A program made the position numbers and the translations under genes. DNA of 64,000 bases from Bradyrhizobium rifense (GTDB taxonomy: Bacteria; Pseudomonadota; Alphaproteobacteria; Rhizobiales; Xanthobacteraceae), in NCBI RefSeq assembly GCF_008123425.1, contig NZ_VSSS01000024.1, forward strand, positions 11,374 to 75,373, in the 5' to 3' direction. The notes beneath the pieces are model-generated. The model was not told where the DNA came from and ran no database searches. It saw only the letters and a program-made list of their open reading frames with translations. Of this stretch, positions 62,395-64,000 are shown piece by piece (position 1 is the first letter of the stretch; every line of letters starts with the position of its first letter).

Positions 62395-63564
62395 CTACTC
62401 CGCCAGCGCTTTCATCTCCTTGTAGAGATCGGACTTGCCTTCGAACCCGATGCCCGGAAGGTCCGGCATGGTGATGTGGCCATTTTCGACGCGCACGCCA
62501 TCCGGGAAGCCGCCATAGGGCTGGAACAGATCCGGGTAGCTCTCATTACCGCCCAAGCCTAAGCCGGCTGCGATGTTGAGCGACATCTGGTGGCCGCCGT
62601 GCGGGATGCAGCGGTTGGGGGACCAGCCGTGGGTTTTCAGCACGTCCAGCGTGCGCTGGTATTCGCAGAGACCATAGGACAGCGCGCAGTCGAATTGCAG
62701 CCAGTCGCGGTCGGGGCGCATGCCGCCGTAGCGGATCAGGTTGCGGGCGTCCTGGTGGCTGAAGAGATTCTCGCCTGTCGCCATCGGGCCGGGATAGAAC
62801 TCGGCAAGTGCGGCCTGCAGCGCATAGTCGAGGGGATCGCCGACCTCCTCGTACCAGAACAGCGGATAATCGCGCAGCATCTTGGCGTAGGCGATGCCGG
62901 TCTCCAGACCGAAGCGGCCGTTGGCGTCGACGGCAAGCTGCGCGTCCTTGCCGATCTCCTTCAGCACCGCCTCGATGCGGGTGCGGTCTTCATCGATCGG
63001 CGCGCCGCCGATCTTCATCTTCACGACGTTGTAGCCGCGATCGAGATAGCCGCGCATCTCGCCGGGCAGCGCCGTGAGATCCTTGCCGGGATAATAATAG
63101 CCGCCGGCGGCGTAGACGAACACACGCGGATTGGCTGTGAGGCCGTGACGCTCAGCGAGCAAGCGAAACAGCGGTTTTCCTGCGATCTTCGCCACCGCAT
63201 CCCACACCGCCATGTCGATGGTGCCGACCGCGACCGAGCGCTCGCCATGGCCGCCCGGCTTCTCGTTGGTCATCATCGCGCCCCAGACCTTGTCGGGGTC
63301 GAGATTGTCGCCGGCAGCGTTCAAGAGCGACTTCGGATCGGCCTCGGTGATACGCGAGGCAAAACGCTCGCGGATCAGGCCGCCCTGGCCATAGCGGCCG
63401 TTGGAGTTGAAGCCGTAGCCGACGACGCGTTTTCCCTCGCGCACCACATCGGTGACGACGGCAACGAGGCTCGTCGTCATCTTGGTGAAGTCGATATAGG
63501 CGTTGCGGATCGGGGACGAGATCGGCTTTGTGATCTCGCGGACGTCGACGATGCGGACGGACAT
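62395..63564 (-). CDS. tarD: D-tartrate dehydratase, enolase superfamily
   Basis: A 389-residue enolase-superfamily enzyme that dehydrates D-tartrate to oxaloacetate. It matches, as I recall it, the characterised B. japonicum TarD from MSVRIVDVREITKPISSPIR onward. Residues for that enzyme are all in place: Lys184 in VKMKIGG, metal ligands Asp213, Glu239 and Glu265, and His322 in PHGGHQ. ATG 63564 follows AAAGGA. A family A repeat begins 13 bp before the start codon. No tartrate transporter or regulator gene is adjacent. Confidence 0.95.
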   Translation of the reverse strand: MSVRIVDVREITKPISSPIRNAYIDFTKMTTSLVAVVTDVVREGKRVVGYGFNSNGRYGQGGLIRERFASRITEADPKSLLNAAGDNLDPDKVWGAMMTNEKPGGHGERSVAVGTIDMAVWDAVAKIAGKPLFRLLAERHGLTANPRVFVYAAGGYYYPGKDLTALPGEMRGYLDRGYNVVKMKIGGAPIDEDRTRIEAVLKEIGKDAQLAVDANGRFGLETGIAYAKMLRDYPLFWYEEVGDPLDYALQAALAEFYPGPMATGENLFSHQDARNLIRYGGMRPDRDWLQFDCALSYGLCEYQRTLDVLKTHGWSPNRCIPHGGHQMSLNIAAGLGLGGNESYPDLFQPYGGFPDGVRVENGHITMPDLPGIGFEGKSDLYKEMKALAE

Positions 63565-63576
63565 GCGGGTTCCTTT

Positions 63577-63664
63577 CGTCATTGCGAGCGAAGCGAAGCA
63601 ATCCAGTCTGCGACCTGCGGATAGATTCTGGATTGCTTCGTCGCAAGGGCTCCTCGCAATGACG
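63577..63664. repeat. Palindromic repeat, family A copy 7
   Basis: CGTCATTGCGAGCGAAGCG ... GCTTCGTCGCAAGGGCTCC then TCGCAATGACG, 88 bp. Its longer arm (GTCGCAAGGGCTCCTCG) is on the right, the reverse of copies A4-A6, so this copy is inverted. It fills most of the 121-bp gap between DUF3297 and tarD. Confidence 0.88.
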
Positions 63665-63685
63665 AGGAGAGAGTGCGCGTTGCGC

Positions 63686-63943
63686 TTACTTCTTATCCCT
63701 GAAATACGGCTCCACCGGCCCGTGCACCTTGATGGTCAGCTGATTGCCGTAGCGGTCCTTGGCGTTGCCGGCGGCGACGCGGACCCAGCCTTCGCTGATG
63801 CAGTACTCCTCGACATTGGTCTTCTCGACACCCTTGAAGCGAATGCCGACGTCGCGCGACAGGATGTCGGCGTTGTAATAGGGGCTGTTCGGGTCGACCG
63901 ACAGGCGGTCCGGAAATTCGTCGCTCATGATTGTCTCGCTCAT
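63686..63943 (-). CDS. DUF3297-family small protein
   Basis: An 85-residue soluble protein of the DUF3297 family (characteristic DRLSVDPNSPYYNAD, VGIRFKGVEKTNVEEYC, EGWVRVAAGNAKDRYGN and IKVHGPVEPYF). Function unknown. The ATG at 63943 overlaps the stop of the upstream partial gene (ATGA), so the two are translationally coupled; an internal ATG at 63928 is the alternative and gives the more usual family start MSDEFPDRLS. Confidence 0.88.
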   Translation of the reverse strand: MSETIMSDEFPDRLSVDPNSPYYNADILSRDVGIRFKGVEKTNVEEYCISEGWVRVAAGNAKDRYGNQLTIKVHGPVEPYFRDKK

Positions 63944-64000
63944 AACAGGGTCTCGATCTTCTGCCGCAATCCTTCCGGCCGCGCGGTCGGCGCGTAGCGC
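63940..64000 (-). CDS. Partial CDS, C-terminal end only
   Basis: The minus-strand frame entering from the right edge reads RYAPTARPEGLRQKIETLL then TGA at 63942-63940. Its stop overlaps the DUF3297 ATG, which is the spacing of a real operon neighbour. Nineteen residues are too few to name a family. Confidence 0.5.
   Translation of the reverse strand, partial: RYAPTARPEGLRQKIETLL

Noticed and set aside
59161..63664. Possible CRISPR array from repeated words
   Set aside because: Repeats are palindromic, of different length, and irregularly spaced between genes; no cas gene.
1..64000. Prophage, integrative element or plasmid features
   Set aside because: No integrase, transposase, tRNA-edge repeat, replication or conjugation gene; composition is uniform.

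Overview
The window is a chromosomal segment from a high-GC alphaproteobacterium of the Bradyrhizobium type. Three things point there. The enolase-superfamily protein at 62395-63564 matches, as I recall it, the characterised Bradyrhizobium japonicum D-tartrate dehydratase TarD almost residue for residue. The intergenic DNA is full of the palindromic repeats common in Bradyrhizobium and relatives. The gene content (PHA depolymerase, many amino-acid and peptide importers, sulfurtransferases, RND efflux) is typical of a soil rhizobiale. I see no rRNA, tRNA, CRISPR array, transposase or phage gene. About 56 protein genes are called, one cut by the right edge and one possibly cut by the left edge.

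Layout. 1-10 kb: housekeeping and envelope genes (EttA ABC-F factor, a 2-hydroxyacid dehydrogenase, an L,D-transpeptidase with a tandem-repeat linker, two rhodanese-type proteins, a CoxE-like VWA protein, a GlsB-type membrane protein and a MoxR ATPase). 10-18 kb: GMC oxidoreductase, GNAT acetyltransferase, SMP-30 lactonase, AraC regulator, small proteins, GST and PhaZ. 18-24.8 kb: a LysR regulator divergent from a seven-gene operon with two different ureohydrolases, a complete polar amino-acid ABC importer and a DUF1989 protein; this looks like an uptake and breakdown route for a guanidino compound. 24.8-33.4 kb: a six-gene operon for a dipeptide/opine-type ABC importer with a DAO-family FAD oxidase and a GhrA-type reductase, divergent from an XRE-cupin regulator. 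33.5-38.7 kb: hybrid histidine kinase, AraC regulator, cupin and flavin monooxygenase. 38.7-48.2 kb: a TadG-like VWA protein and a set of exported proteins (di-haem peroxidase/MauG type, phosphoesterase, YncE-like propeller, alpha/beta hydrolase, orphan solute-binding protein). 48.4-57.5 kb: RND efflux pair, a CPA2 antiporter fused to universal-stress domains, an MFS transporter and its AraC neighbour. 57.8-64 kb: malonyl-CoA decarboxylase, a Tat-exported MmgE/PrpD-family protein, a DUF418 membrane protein, TarD and a DUF3297 protein.

The most interesting items are: the double-ureohydrolase/DUF1989/ABC locus; a composite palindromic element of about 260-290 bp present twice in the same orientation and bracketing the PrpD-DUF418 gene pair; a divergent promoter region at 44741-44972 with three perfect inverted repeats between a phosphoesterase and a YncE-like gene; a perfect 20-bp palindrome ahead of the RND efflux operon with no adjacent regulator; and repeat elements that touch genes (one supplies a stop codon, another abuts the tarD ribosome binding site). 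Functions are read from sequence motifs and remembered family features; no database search was run.
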